Below, piece after piece: positions 18,009 to 27,373 of a DNA stretch of 64,000 nt. This stretch comes from Marinomonas aquiplantarum. Its GTDB lineage: Bacteria; Pseudomonadota; Gammaproteobacteria; Pseudomonadales; Marinomonadaceae. Position numbers and translations under genes: made by a program. The stretch covers positions 310,001-374,000 of the forward strand of contig NZ_QNRF01000001.1 of assembly GCF_003314975.1 (NCBI RefSeq), written 5' to 3'. A model generated the notes under the pieces. It was not told the origin of the DNA, did not search any database, and was given only the letters and a program-made list of their open reading frames with translations. Each line of letters opens with the position of its first letter. The first letter of the stretch is position 1.

Positions 18009-18016
18009 GGGCGACT

Positions 18017-18877
18017 ATGACACCTTCTAATACACAAGCACCGGTTCATAGCACTGCCGAACGTAAGGCCCGACATGCCCAATGGCGTGGTCGTTTCGGA
18101 CTTGTGCTCTACATTGTCCTATTGCTCTTGCCAATCTATTGGCTAATCAATATGTCCTTTAAAACCAATACTGAAATTCTCAGCGGATTATCCTTCTTCC
18201 CAGACAATTTCACTCTGGAAAATTACGCCAAAATTTTTGGTGATGCGACCTGGTATATGGGCTACGTCAATTCAATTTTCTATGTGTCGATGAACATGGT
18301 CATCAGTTTATTAGTGGCATTGCCAGCCGCTTATGCTTTTAGTCGCTATAAGTTCATCGGTGATAAGCACATGTTCTTTTGGCTACTGTCCAATCGCATG
18401 GCACCTCCTGCGGTTTTCTTATTGCCATTCTTTCAACTGTATTCGTCCGTGGGATTATTCGACACGCACATCGCCGTTGCACTCGCCCATTGCTTGTTTA
18501 ACGTGCCACTCGCCGTGTGGATTCTAGAAGGCTTTATGAGTGGCGTGCCAAGAGAAATTGACGAGACCGCCTACATTGATGGTTACACCTTCCCACGCTT
18601 TTTTGTGCGTATTTTCATTCCCTTAATACGTTCTGGGATTGGGGTAACCGCCTTCTTCTGTTTCATGTTTTCTTGGGTCGAACTCTTGCTAGCACGAACC
18701 TTAACATCCGTAGACGCGAAACCGATTGCCGCCATTATGACGCGGACGGTGTCCGCCTCTGGTATGGATTGGGGGCTGTTAGCCGCCGCCGGTGTGCTCA
18801 CCATTATTCCAGGCATGCTTGTTATCTATTTTGTTCGTAACCATGTCGCTAAGGGTTTTGCCCTTGGTCGAGTGTAA
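18017..18877 (+). CDS. glpQ: Glycerol/polyol ABC importer permease GlpQ-like
   Basis: 286 aa, six predicted helices, MalG/UgpE family. The hydrophilic N-terminus (about 1-27) is followed by LVLYIVLLLLPIYWLINMSFK. The EAA loop is DETAYIDGYTFPRFFVRIFIPL at about 181-202. It starts 8 bp after glpP with a GGGGCGA upstream. Not related to the glycerophosphodiester phosphodiesterase that bears the same symbol in E. coli. Confidence 0.85.
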   Translation: MTPSNTQAPVHSTAERKARHAQWRGRFGLVLYIVLLLLPIYWLINMSFKTNTEILSGLSFFPDNFTLENYAKIFGDATWYMGYVNSIFYVSMNMVISLLVALPAAYAFSRYKFIGDKHMFFWLLSNRMAPPAVFLLPFFQLYSSVGLFDTHIAVALAHCLFNVPLAVWILEGFMSGVPREIDETAYIDGYTFPRFFVRIFIPLIRSGIGVTAFFCFMFSWVELLLARTLTSVDAKPIAAIMTRTVSASGMDWGLLAAAGVLTIIPGMLVIYFVRNHVAKGFALGRV

Positions 18878-18888
18878 GGAGAAATATC

Positions 18889-19161
18889 ATGGCTTGGATG
18901 TCTTGGACACTACCAACTGCTCTGTTTTTTATCGGGATTGCGGCCATTTTGGTCAGCATGACCGTCTGGCAAATCCTCTCACCTTGTGTAGAACGCCGTG
19001 GTTTTTTGCCACTTGCCACCACCCGAGGTGATCGTTTGTTTATTGGCCTGCTTAGCAGTGCCTTTATCCACCTTGCATTTGTTGCTCTAACAAATGTGAG
19101 TATTGCGATAGCAACCGTCTTATGCGCTGTTTGGATGATCATCCTAATGCGTTGGGGCTAA
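18889..19161 (+). CDS. glpU: DUF2160 membrane protein of the glycerol-type importer (GlpU-like)
   Basis: 90 aa with three hydrophobic segments (about 7-27, 45-62, 67-87) and the short motif CVERRGFLPLATTRGDRLFI between the first two. DUF2160 proteins occur almost only in this type of ABC operon, between the second permease and the binding protein, exactly as here. AAGGAG lies seven bases before the ATG. The role is unknown; a transporter accessory subunit is the natural guess. Its presence is the best single clue that the operon is of the GlpSTPQUV type. Confidence 0.85.
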   Translation: MAWMSWTLPTALFFIGIAAILVSMTVWQILSPCVERRGFLPLATTRGDRLFIGLLSSAFIHLAFVALTNVSIAIATVLCAVWMIILMRWG

Positions 19162-19221
19162 CGGTTGCCCTTATGGAAAACTTGGCAGGACGCCAAAAAA
19201 CTAAAATTGTTGAGGTAAATC

Positions 19222-20943
19222 ATGCGCTACAATAAGAAAAAAATTGCACTGGCCACCTTGCCCTTTGCTGTTATGTTGCACTCAGCTAGCCTATGGGCAG
19301 ATGCGTATTCAGATGCAGCGGAAAAGTGGGTGAAGGACGAATTTTCAGTTTCCACTTTAACCCAACAGCAGCAACTTGATGAGTTAAGTTGGTTTACTCA
19401 AGCCGCGAAAAAGTTTCGCGGTATGGAAATTAATGTCGCATCCGAAACCCTAACCACTCACAAATACGAATCTCAAGTGTTGGCGAAAGCCTTCCAAGAA
19501 ATTACTGGCATCAAGGTAAACCATGACCTGATTCAAGAAGGGGATGTGGTCGAAAAACTGCAAACTCAAATGCAATCTGGCCGTAACATCTATGATGCTT
19601 ATGTTAATGACTCAGATCTGATTGGTACGCACTTCCGTTACGGTAAAGTGGTGCCGATTTCTGACATGATGAAGGGTGATGGAAAAGACTATACGTCACC
19701 AACATTAGACCTAGACGATTTCATTGGTCTGTCTTTTACCACAGGGCCAGACGGTAAACTTTACCAACTGCCTACCCAGCAATTCGCCAACCTATATTGG
19801 TTCCGCGCAGACTGGTTTGCACGTGCCGATTTGAAAGCCAAATTCAAATCCATTTATGGCTATGACTTAGGTGTACCGGTGAACTGGTCAGCTTATGAAG
19901 ACATTGCTGAATTCTTCACAGATAAAGTGAAAACCATCGATGGCGAGCCTGTTTATGGTCACATGGATTATGGCAAAAAAGACCCATCTCTAGGCTGGCG
20001 ATTCACCGACGCTTGGTTCTCTATGGCAGGCGCGGGTGACAAGGGTATCCCAAATGGTTTGCCTGTTGATGAATGGGGTATTCGCGTAGAGAACTGTCAT
20101 CCCGTGGGCTCAAGTGTTTCCCGAGGCGGAGCGACCAATGGTCCTGCTGCCGTTTACGCGACCACAAAATACGTTGATTGGCTACGTAAGTACGCACCAC
20201 CAGAAGCACAAGGCATGACCTTCTCTGAGTCCGGCCCGGTTCCTGCTCAAGGCGGCGTGGCTCAGCAAATTTTCTGGTATACAGCTTTCACTGCAGACAT
20301 GACTGCAAAAGGCCTACCCGTGGTGAACGAAGATGGTTCTCCGAAATGGCGCATGGCGCCGTCTCCAGTTGGGCCATACTGGGAAGAGGGGATGAAAAAA
20401 GGTTATCAAGACGTTGGCGCTTGGACCTTCATGAACTCAACACCGGATGATCGTCGCTTGGCCGCTTGGTTGTACGCTCAGTTCACTACGTCTAAAACCG
20501 TGTCTTTGCAGAAAACCTTGGTGGGTCTAACGCCAATTCGTGAGTCAGACATCAACTCACCAGAAATGGCCGCTGCCGCACCGAAACTAGGTGGTTTGGT
20601 TGAGTTCTATAAAGGGCCTGCTCGTAAAGAATGGTCACCAACGGGAACCAACGTTCCTGACTATCCTAAGCTCGCTCAGCTTTGGTGGCAGTACATTTCA
20701 CAAGCCGCCAGTGGTGAAGCATCCCCACAAGAAGCCTTAAATGGTCTCGCGGCCGCTCAGGATAAAGTAATGCAACGTCTTGAACGTGCGAAGGTGCAAG
20801 ATAACTGTGGTCCTAAACTGAATAAGCCTCGTGATGAAGCGTATTGGTTGGCACAGCCAGGTTCGCCTAAAGCGAAACTGTCGAACGAGAAACCACAAGG
20901 TGTCACGGTATCTTACGACGAACTGCTTCGTTCTTGGGAATAA
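19222..20943 (+). CDS. glpV: Periplasmic substrate-binding protein of the glycerol-type importer (GlpV-like)
   Basis: 573 aa, longer than common sugar-binding proteins but usual for this branch. Signal peptide at about 1-26 (KKKIALATLPFAVMLHSASLWADA). The mature protein is an extracellular solute-binding family 1 type with many Trp/Tyr residues (QFANLYWFRADWF, WRFTDAWFSMAGAG, WTFMNSTPDD). Its last third contains two isolated Cys (NCHPVG near 293 and DNCGPKL near 534) that could form a disulfide. A good GAGG lies upstream. Last gene of the operon, followed at once by a strong terminator. Substrate glycerol is inferred from operon type; another polyol is possible. Confidence 0.85.
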   Translation: MRYNKKKIALATLPFAVMLHSASLWADAYSDAAEKWVKDEFSVSTLTQQQQLDELSWFTQAAKKFRGMEINVASETLTTHKYESQVLAKAFQEITGIKVNHDLIQEGDVVEKLQTQMQSGRNIYDAYVNDSDLIGTHFRYGKVVPISDMMKGDGKDYTSPTLDLDDFIGLSFTTGPDGKLYQLPTQQFANLYWFRADWFARADLKAKFKSIYGYDLGVPVNWSAYEDIAEFFTDKVKTIDGEPVYGHMDYGKKDPSLGWRFTDAWFSMAGAGDKGIPNGLPVDEWGIRVENCHPVGSSVSRGGATNGPAAVYATTKYVDWLRKYAPPEAQGMTFSESGPVPAQGGVAQQIFWYTAFTADMTAKGLPVVNEDGSPKWRMAPSPVGPYWEEGMKKGYQDVGAWTFMNSTPDDRRLAAWLYAQFTTSKTVSLQKTLVGLTPIRESDINSPEMAAAAPKLGGLVEFYKGPARKEWSPTGTNVPDYPKLAQLWWQYISQAASGEASPQEALNGLAAAQDKVMQRLERAKVQDNCGPKLNKPRDEAYWLAQPGSPKAKLSNEKPQGVTVSYDELLRSWE

Positions 20944-20964
20944 ACTGACCTTACGCCTAAAACC

Positions 20965-20993
20965 AAAAGACCGGCTTTCTGCCGGTCTTTTTT
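20965..20993. terminator. Rho-independent terminator after glpV (copy 1 of a repeated hairpin)
   Basis: AAAAGACCGGC / GCCGGTCTTTT with loop TTTCT, followed by TT. The A-run on the left makes it a possible terminator for the convergent RpiR gene as well. The 27 nt from 20965 to 20991 recur identically at 27272-27298. Confidence 0.92.
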
Positions 20994-20996
20994 CGA

Positions 20997-21866
20997 TTAA
21001 AAAAGATCAAGGCGTTTTGCCATCTCTTGCCAACGCTTAATACGGGTATCACTGTTTACATCTCGCCTAGAGACGGCATCCACGAGCATATTCGTTGTTA
21101 GAACCAAGCCCCACGTTGATTCTAAGAATAATCCCGACTTAGATTTGGAATACACAATATGGGCATCGTATTCACTTGCCCAATGACAAAATTCATCGCT
21201 AATAATCACAATTTGAATGCCTTTTTCCACGGCAACTTCACACAATTTTCGGCCTTCTGAGGCATAAGGAACAACATCAAGGATAATTAAAGTATCGTAA
21301 CCCTTCCGGCTCCTTGAATTGTCTTCAAGCCACTCACCTAACATGCCATCATGAGGTGAAAGATACTGAACCCGATCACGGGCAAGGGAAAGTCGCCGTG
21401 TAAAATCTTCCGCCGTGCCTCGAATGGATTGAAATCCTGTGACATAAACCCGCGTTGCAGCGCTAACGCAACTGACCAAACTCTCCCAATTCTCTGTCTC
21501 AAACTGCTCATAAAGACGAACCATACTTTTCAGCTCTTGTTTCAAATTGTCTTTATAAAATGAATCTGGAGCGAGCCTCTGACTTTCGTTGGCTTCAATC
21601 GGAATAAGCTCTTTCTGTAACTCTTCTTTCAGTGCTGAGATGCCCTGATAACCTGCTCGTTTTAAAAAGCGGCTGACGGTAATTTGGCTAACCGCGGCTT
21701 TTTCAGCAATGGAAGCACCGGTTTCATAACTGATATGGTCTAGGTTGAGCAGAATAAACTGCGCCACTCGGGCCTCAGATTTGGATACCAAGGGAATTAA
21801 CTCTTGAATGCGTTGTGACGTTGTCGTCGCAATGTGTTCAGGTTTTGAGGAGAATGTATTTTTCAT
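20997..21866 (-). CDS. RpiR/MurR-family regulator (HTH plus SIS), divergent from the polyamine-type importer
   Basis: 289 aa from the ATG at 21866 (AAGG upstream); a start at 21932 would add a Cys-rich, non-conserved 22 residues. The N-terminal HTH_6 domain is clear (SKSEARVAQFILLN, then ASIAEKAAVSQITVSRFLKRAGYQG). A SIS phosphosugar-type domain covers about 110-250 (VYVTGFQSIRGTAEDF, TLIILDVVPYASEGRK, IQIVIISDEFCHWAS). RpiR proteins usually sense sugar phosphates, but this one faces an importer-peptidase operon, which it probably regulates. Spacer 21867-22136 (270 bp) is AT-rich and should hold the two promoters; I see no confident operator. Confidence 0.88.
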   Translation of the reverse strand: MKNTFSSKPEHIATTTSQRIQELIPLVSKSEARVAQFILLNLDHISYETGASIAEKAAVSQITVSRFLKRAGYQGISALKEELQKELIPIEANESQRLAPDSFYKDNLKQELKSMVRLYEQFETENWESLVSCVSAATRVYVTGFQSIRGTAEDFTRRLSLARDRVQYLSPHDGMLGEWLEDNSRSRKGYDTLIILDVVPYASEGRKLCEVAVEKGIQIVIISDEFCHWASEYDAHIVYSKSKSGLFLESTWGLVLTTNMLVDAVSRRDVNSDTRIKRWQEMAKRLDLF

Positions 21867-22136
21867 TCTGTCAGCCTTGCTCGTTTCAATAGATTTTTTG
21901 CAGCAACATGGTGCGACCTTGATTAAAAACAAACTAAATGTGTGCAGAAAAAATCCGTTTGTTTCGGGTCAATAATCATAATTTAGATCTAATCCCTTCA
22001 TATTTATACCATTTCAAAATTGTTAGAAACATAACATATTGTGATATTGAAAGAATAATACCATCACTTAGAATGAAATGACGGTGCTTTTACAGACCAA
22101 GACAACTCCTTTAGAAACGATCAAGAAGGCCGCATT

Positions 22137-23201
22137 ATGAAACAATCAATTTCTTTAAAAAGTAGTCGAAAGGTAAAAAAAGCACTCGCTATGACGAGCA
22201 TCGCCATTACCGCTCTCGGCTTTACACACTCGGCATCCGCTGAGGAAACTCTAAGTCTTTATAATTGGGGAGAATACATTAACCCGGAAGTACTGCAGCG
22301 CTTTACTGAGGAAACGGGTATCAAGGTTAAACTGGATACCTATTCATCAAATGAAGAGATGTTAGCCAAGTTACAAGCTGGAGCAACGGGTTACGACATT
22401 GTATTTCCCTCCGTCCATATGCAAGACATCATGGCGAAATTAAACCTGCTAGAAAAGACCAACATCAACCAATATTCAGGCTTTAAACATATCGATAAAA
22501 ATTTTCTGAATGCTGAATCTGATCCAAATGGCGAATATTGCCTGCCCTACGCTTGGGGCACCGTAGGCATTCTTTATAACAAAAAACTCGTGCCCGAGCT
22601 GAACTCATGGGCTGACTTTTTCGCGTTACCAAATGACGGTAAAAACATCGCCATGCTGGATGATATGCGAGAAGTCATTAGCGTCGGTTTAATCACTGAT
22701 GGAAAAAGTGTCAACACAACAAATCGTGACGATTTAAAAGCGGCTCAAGACTATATTATCAAGCAAAAACACAATGTCTCAGCCTTTACCTACGACAGTA
22801 TTCCCATGGTGCAATCTGGTGATATTGCCGCTGCACAATGGTATGTCGGCTCAATGCTATACGTCTTCCAAAATCCTGATGATCTTGCTTATGTCATTCC
22901 AAAAGAAGGCGCAACCATGTATCAAGAAGATATGTGTGTACTGAAAAGCGCCCCCAATAAAGTGAATGCGAAGAAGTTTCTGGAGTTCTTTACTCAACCT
23001 GAAATTGCGGCACTCAATACTAAGCAACAAACCAATGGCACCATGAATACCGAGGCCGTCAAACTATTACCTGACTCTTTGCGCAACAACCCAAGCATAA
23101 ACCCTCCTGCAGAAGTAAAGGCGAAGCTACAACTGTTCAAAGAACTAGGCAAAGGCATCAAGCTATATGATCGCGCCTGGACCAAGATTCGCACATCGTA
23201 A
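22137..23201 (+). CDS. Periplasmic binding protein of a PotD/PotF-type ABC importer
   Basis: 354 aa. Signal peptide at about 1-35, cleaved near SASAEE. The mature start ETLSLYNWGEYINPEVLQRFTEETGIKV is the hallmark of spermidine/putrescine-binding proteins. Further family blocks: YDIVFPSVHMQDIM, YAWGTVGILYN, and AKKFLEFFTQPEIAALN. The ligand is probably a cationic or amide-bearing small molecule; true polyamine specificity is unproven. First gene of a five-gene operon, separated from the ATPase gene by a hairpin (23223-23242). Confidence 0.88.
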   Translation: MKQSISLKSSRKVKKALAMTSIAITALGFTHSASAEETLSLYNWGEYINPEVLQRFTEETGIKVKLDTYSSNEEMLAKLQAGATGYDIVFPSVHMQDIMAKLNLLEKTNINQYSGFKHIDKNFLNAESDPNGEYCLPYAWGTVGILYNKKLVPELNSWADFFALPNDGKNIAMLDDMREVISVGLITDGKSVNTTNRDDLKAAQDYIIKQKHNVSAFTYDSIPMVQSGDIAAAQWYVGSMLYVFQNPDDLAYVIPKEGATMYQEDMCVLKSAPNKVNAKKFLEFFTQPEIAALNTKQQTNGTMNTEAVKLLPDSLRNNPSINPPAEVKAKLQLFKELGKGIKLYDRAWTKIRTS

Positions 23202-23222
23202 AATCAATAATATCCTTGGGGC

Positions 23223-23246
23223 AGGGCGGGATCGCCCGCCCTTTTC
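23223..23246 (+). terminator. Intercistronic hairpin after the binding-protein gene (attenuator or mRNA stabiliser)
   Basis: AGGGCGGG (23223-23230) pairs with CCCGCCCT (23235-23242) around ATCG, followed by TTCTCTCTCTT. The pyrimidine tail makes partial termination likely, which would leave the binding protein in excess over the membrane subunits encoded downstream. Confidence 0.7.
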
Positions 23247-23265
23247 TCTCTCTTAGAGGTTTATT

Positions 23266-24393
23266 ATGTCAGCGTCTATCCCATCGCCTGAATATATAAA
23301 AATTCGCCATGCACATCGTCAGTTCATGACACCTGAAGGCGGCATTATCAATGCATTAGATAATATCAGCCTGTCCATCGCGCAGAGTGAATTTATTACC
23401 TTATTGGGTCCTTCGGGATGTGGAAAAACAACCCTGCTAAAAATCATCGCCGGATTTGAAGAGCTAGACAGTGGCGATATCCTGTTAGATGGGCAATCCA
23501 TTATCCAACAACCCGCTCATAAACGTCCGGTTAATACTGTGTTCCAATCCTATGCCTTGTTTCCACATATGACAGTTGGTGACAATGTTGGTTATGGTTT
23601 GGACATTGCAAAAGTCAACAAAGTAGAACGCAATCAACGCGTTGCGGAAGCGCTTACTATGGTGGGACTAAGTGGCATAGAGCAGCGTCTTCCGTCACAA
23701 TTATCAGGAGGTCAACAACAACGTGTTGCTCTCGCTCGCGCCATCATTAATCGCCCAAAACTACTGCTTCTTGATGAACCCCTTTCAGCCTTAGATAAAA
23801 ATTTACGATTGCAAATGCAACTCGAGCTGAAAAACCTACAAACAGAACTCGGAATTTGTTTTATTTTTGTGACCCATGATCAGGAAGAAGCGCTCACCAT
23901 GTCTGACCAAATCGTGGTGCTTAACAGTGGCAAAATTGACCAAATTGGCACACCGGATGAAATTTACCACACCCCAAAAACAGAGTTTGTTGCCAGATTC
24001 ATAGGTGAAAGTAATATTTTATCCGGCATGGTCATTAGCAAATCTGAAAACGGGGTCAACATTGATTGCAACGGCTGCACTATATTCAGTCATGATCAAA
24101 CACTGAAACTAGGCGAAGAGGTGAAACTCCTGTTGCGACCTGAACATTTATCTTTAACCCCAAATGAACTAGAAGGCCCCCAAGCTCAGCTGACAATGAC
24201 ATTAAACCAAACCGTCTTTGTTGGCTCCGACTATCAATTACATGGCGAATTAAGCAATGGCCTACCATTTTCAGCCTTAACCAGAAAAACGAACACGCCT
24301 TTGATAAAAGGTCAGCAACTAACCCTGTATTATCAAGTCGACGCGCTGCATACCATTCCTGCCAAGCAAAAGTCGATTAAGGGGCATATATGA
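23266..24393 (+). CDS. ATPase of a PotA-type ABC importer
   Basis: 375 aa. Walker A GPSGCGKT near residue 46, Q-loop VFQSYALFPHMTV, signature LSGGQQQR, Walker B LLLLDEPLSALD and switch His in FVTHDQEEALTMSD; all canonical. A TOBE_2-type domain forms the C-terminus (LLRPEHLSL). The start at 23266 has AGAGG upstream, and the stop overlaps the next gene as ATGA. It energises the two permeases that follow. Confidence 0.9.
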   Translation: MSASIPSPEYIKIRHAHRQFMTPEGGIINALDNISLSIAQSEFITLLGPSGCGKTTLLKIIAGFEELDSGDILLDGQSIIQQPAHKRPVNTVFQSYALFPHMTVGDNVGYGLDIAKVNKVERNQRVAEALTMVGLSGIEQRLPSQLSGGQQQRVALARAIINRPKLLLLDEPLSALDKNLRLQMQLELKNLQTELGICFIFVTHDQEEALTMSDQIVVLNSGKIDQIGTPDEIYHTPKTEFVARFIGESNILSGMVISKSENGVNIDCNGCTIFSHDQTLKLGEEVKLLLRPEHLSLTPNELEGPQAQLTMTLNQTVFVGSDYQLHGELSNGLPFSALTRKTNTPLIKGQQLTLYYQVDALHTIPAKQKSIKGHI

Positions 24394-25283
24394 ATCCCCT
24401 TAACCTGTCTCGTAAACAACTTGCACTAATAACCTTACTGACACCAACCAGCCTATTCCTATTGATTTTTTTCATAGGCCCAATGTTAATCATGCTGACC
24501 TATAGCTTCTTAGAACCAGGCTTATATGGGGGCGTTGAATGGCATTTTTATCACTGGAATTATGGTCGAGTACTTGGCTGGGCTGATGGTATTTATGAAG
24601 AATTCGACCCGGTTTATTTGAAGATTTTATTACGCTCTATTGGATTATCGGTGGCCACCGTTCTTTGCACATTATTCATCTGTTACCCCGTTGCCTTCTG
24701 GGTTTCAACCTTATCGGCAAAAAACAAAGCTCTGTGCATCTTTTTAATGACACTGCCCTTTTTCGCCAGCATGGTGGTTCGCCTTTACGCGTGGGTATTA
24801 ATCTTACGGAACTCAGGTTTTGCAAATCAATTTTTAGAAGCCACTGGGTTAATAACTGAGCCATTAAATCTTATGTTTTCCGGGACCGCTGTGATCATTG
24901 GCATGGTCTATATATTCATTCCTTTTATGTTCTTACCCATCTATTCCAGTGTCGAAAAGCTCGACAAAAATCTACTTCAAGCATCTGAAGACTTAGGCGC
25001 AACACCTTTTACCACCTTCCGCAGGGTTGTTTTTCCCTTAACCTTGCCAGGCATTGTTGCAGGCTGCATTTTGGTCTTTATTCCTAGCCTGGGTAACTTT
25101 GTCGTGCCTGATCTTCTCGGTGGTGCCAAGGTATTGATGATAGGAAATATGATTGAGCAACAGTTCTTATACGCACGAAACTGGCCTTTTGGGGCGACAC
25201 TTTCGATGGTGATTATCTTCATGATGATGATAATTTTGTCCATTTATCTCTATAAATCTACCAAAAAACAAGCTGGGTTATAG
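24390..25283 (+). CDS. Permease of a PotB-type ABC importer
   Basis: 297 aa, six predicted helices. Polyamine-permease type start (PTSLFLLIFFIGPMLIMLTYSF), then FWVSTLSAKNKALCIFLMTLPFFASMVVRLYAW, and the EAA loop EDLGATPFTTFRRVVFPLTLPG near residues 197-218. It overlaps the ATPase gene by four bases and lies nine bases before the second permease. Confidence 0.9.
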   Translation: MNPLNLSRKQLALITLLTPTSLFLLIFFIGPMLIMLTYSFLEPGLYGGVEWHFYHWNYGRVLGWADGIYEEFDPVYLKILLRSIGLSVATVLCTLFICYPVAFWVSTLSAKNKALCIFLMTLPFFASMVVRLYAWVLILRNSGFANQFLEATGLITEPLNLMFSGTAVIIGMVYIFIPFMFLPIYSSVEKLDKNLLQASEDLGATPFTTFRRVVFPLTLPGIVAGCILVFIPSLGNFVVPDLLGGAKVLMIGNMIEQQFLYARNWPFGATLSMVIIFMMMIILSIYLYKSTKKQAGL

Positions 25284-25292
25284 GAGCTAAGC

Positions 25293-26129
25293 ATGAAAAA
25301 ACAAACGCCCTTAGGCCGCTTATTATCCATTTACAGTGTGTTCTTTTTTCTGTTCCTCTATGCCCCCGTCATACTCATCGTGATCTATTCGTTCAATTCA
25401 AATCCGATCAATATTATGATTTGGGATGGCTTCACTTTCGATTGGTACCGCAGCATTTTTGGTCTAGCAACCTCATTGACTGATACCTCTAGCTACGTAG
25501 ACTCCACAGATCAGCTTCTTAACGCATTATTGAACAGTTTAATTGTGGCTGCCAGTGCGACGCTCGTAGCCACCTTCCTCGGCACCAGTACCGCGGTTGC
25601 CTTAGCCCGCTATCGCTTTAAGCTACACTCGTTTTATCGATTATTATTGTTTGTGCCTATGGTTATGCCCGATATCGTCCTAGGCATTGCACTACTCATT
25701 TTCTTCGTTGGTGCGGGTTTCACCCTGGGAAACAGCACCATCATTATTGGTCATTGCACTTTTTTAACCAGCTATGTTTTTATTGTTGTCAGTGCCAGAT
25801 TAGCGGGTATGAACCCTCTCACAGAAGCCGCTTCTGCTGATCTTGGAGCGAATGAATGGCAAACATTTCGTCGTGTCACTTTGCCCTTGATTCTGCCAGG
25901 CGTAATCGGTGGTGCGTTACTCAGTTTTATCATTTCCATGGATGATTTGGTGATCACATATTTCATCAGTGGAGTTGACTCAACCACTTTACCCGTTTTT
26001 ATTCTTGGCATGATCCGTCGAGGCATTAAACCTGAAATCAACGCGATCGCCACATTAATGCTGCTTTTTTCGGTTGTTATCGCATCCGCAGGCATTTACT
26101 TCAAATCCAAAAACACATCCACACACTAA
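25293..26129 (+). CDS. Permease of a PotC-type ABC importer
   Basis: 278 aa, six predicted helices. The N-terminus has FLFLYAPVILIVIYSFNSN, the PotC signature, followed by STAVALARYRF. The EAA loop is SADLGANEWQTFRRVTLPLILPG at about 180-202. SMDDLVITYFISG is also typical. GAGCTAAGC precedes the ATG. It pairs with the preceding permease. Confidence 0.9.
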   Translation: MKKQTPLGRLLSIYSVFFFLFLYAPVILIVIYSFNSNPINIMIWDGFTFDWYRSIFGLATSLTDTSSYVDSTDQLLNALLNSLIVAASATLVATFLGTSTAVALARYRFKLHSFYRLLLFVPMVMPDIVLGIALLIFFVGAGFTLGNSTIIIGHCTFLTSYVFIVVSARLAGMNPLTEAASADLGANEWQTFRRVTLPLILPGVIGGALLSFIISMDDLVITYFISGVDSTTLPVFILGMIRRGIKPEINAIATLMLLFSVVIASAGIYFKSKNTSTH

Positions 26130-26147
26130 GGAACAGTAAGCCAAATT

Positions 26148-27242
26148 ATGTCCAAATTACGCGCAAGAGCACTAGGGCTACCTTTCCCTGGCATGACAGG
26201 CCCAAACAATGCCATCACGGACGTTCCTGGCATTCAGGTGGGTTTTAAGACTCTCATGAATAATGACCCCATTTCACCTGCTAGAACCGGAGTCACCGCC
26301 ATACTGCCACGGGGCAGAAACACCACACCACAACCTGTATGGGCTGGAATGTATGCCCTCAACGGCAATGGTGAAATGACCGGCACCCATTGGATACAAG
26401 ATGGCGGCTATTTTGTTGGGCCTATCATGCTGACCAATTCCCATGCTGTCGGTATTACTCACCACGCCGCAGTCAAATGGACAATAAAACAATACCAACA
26501 AGCGTGGCAAAATAATCACCTATGGGCTATGCCAGTTGTCGCAGAAACTTATGATGGCGTACTCAATGATATCAACGCCATGCATGTGTCCGAACAAGAT
26601 GCCTTGGACGCACTCAACAATGCTAAGTCCGGTGCCATTTCAGAAGGCAATGTTGGCGGTGGAACGGGCATGATTGCCTATGACTTTAAAGGCGGTACAG
26701 GGACCTCCTCTCGACTCATTAACATTGCTGGTGAAACTTACACTGTCGCCGCTTTGGTCCAAGCCAATCACGGCATTCGTCCATGGTTTACCGTACTTGG
26801 TGCCCCTGTTGGAAAGTTAATGACCCAAGATTGTATTCATCCATTACATGAACAAGGCTCCATCATTGTCATCCTTGCGACCGATGCTCCGATGTTACCT
26901 CACCAATTAAAACGCCTCGCGAAACGGGCCGCTCTTGGTATTGGAAAAAATGGCTCACCAGGTGGTAACAATTCAGGGGATATCTTCCTTGCCTTTAGCA
27001 CAGCAAACGAACAAGATTTACCTCAGTTGTCTGGCCCACTGACCTCTATGACCTGCCTGAACGATGAATTTTTCGATGCGTTTTATATGGCCGCGGTGGA
27101 AGCGATAGAAGAATCTGTCATCAATGCAATGGTCGCAGCAGAGGATACCCCCACGTTCAAACAGCCTAATGACAAGATCTGTAAAGCAGTCGATGTACAA
27201 TCCTTATCGAACATAGTGAAAACATTCCATTCTCTCCCTTAA
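26148..27242 (+). CDS. DmpA-like P1 (S58) family aminopeptidase
   Basis: 364 aa Ntn-type hydrolase. DmpA/BapA enzymes release N-terminal L-, D- or beta-amino acids from amides and short peptides, and mature by self-cleavage before the nucleophilic Ser. That site is seen as GGNNSGDIF, nucleophile Ser276 (bases 26973-26975), with cleavage expected after Asn275. Other family blocks: NAITDVPGIQVGF at 20-32 and GNVGGGTGMIAYDFKGGTG at about 169-187. No signal peptide, so cytoplasmic. It is the last gene of the importer operon, 18 bp after the permease, so the imported solute is probably an amide or peptide-like conjugate cleaved here. Exact substrate unknown. Confidence 0.87.
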   Translation: MSKLRARALGLPFPGMTGPNNAITDVPGIQVGFKTLMNNDPISPARTGVTAILPRGRNTTPQPVWAGMYALNGNGEMTGTHWIQDGGYFVGPIMLTNSHAVGITHHAAVKWTIKQYQQAWQNNHLWAMPVVAETYDGVLNDINAMHVSEQDALDALNNAKSGAISEGNVGGGTGMIAYDFKGGTGTSSRLINIAGETYTVAALVQANHGIRPWFTVLGAPVGKLMTQDCIHPLHEQGSIIVILATDAPMLPHQLKRLAKRAALGIGKNGSPGGNNSGDIFLAFSTANEQDLPQLSGPLTSMTCLNDEFFDAFYMAAVEAIEESVINAMVAAEDTPTFKQPNDKICKAVDVQSLSNIVKTFHSLP

Positions 27243-27271
27243 TGAACAATATTATCCTCATGCTAAACATG

Positions 27272-27300
27272 AAAAGACCGGCTTTCTGCCGGTCTTTTCA
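27272..27300. terminator. Rho-independent terminator after the peptidase gene (copy 2 of a repeated hairpin)
   Basis: AAAAGACCGGC, loop TTTCT, GCCGGTCTTTT. Identical over 27 nt to the hairpin at 20965-20991; together they bracket the RpiR-importer-peptidase module. Confidence 0.92.
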
Positions 27301-27373
27301 TTTCTGATATTATCTAGGCGAATGAATCGCATCTTGTCATTTTTGACTGACCTGTGAACCGCCTGTTATATCA

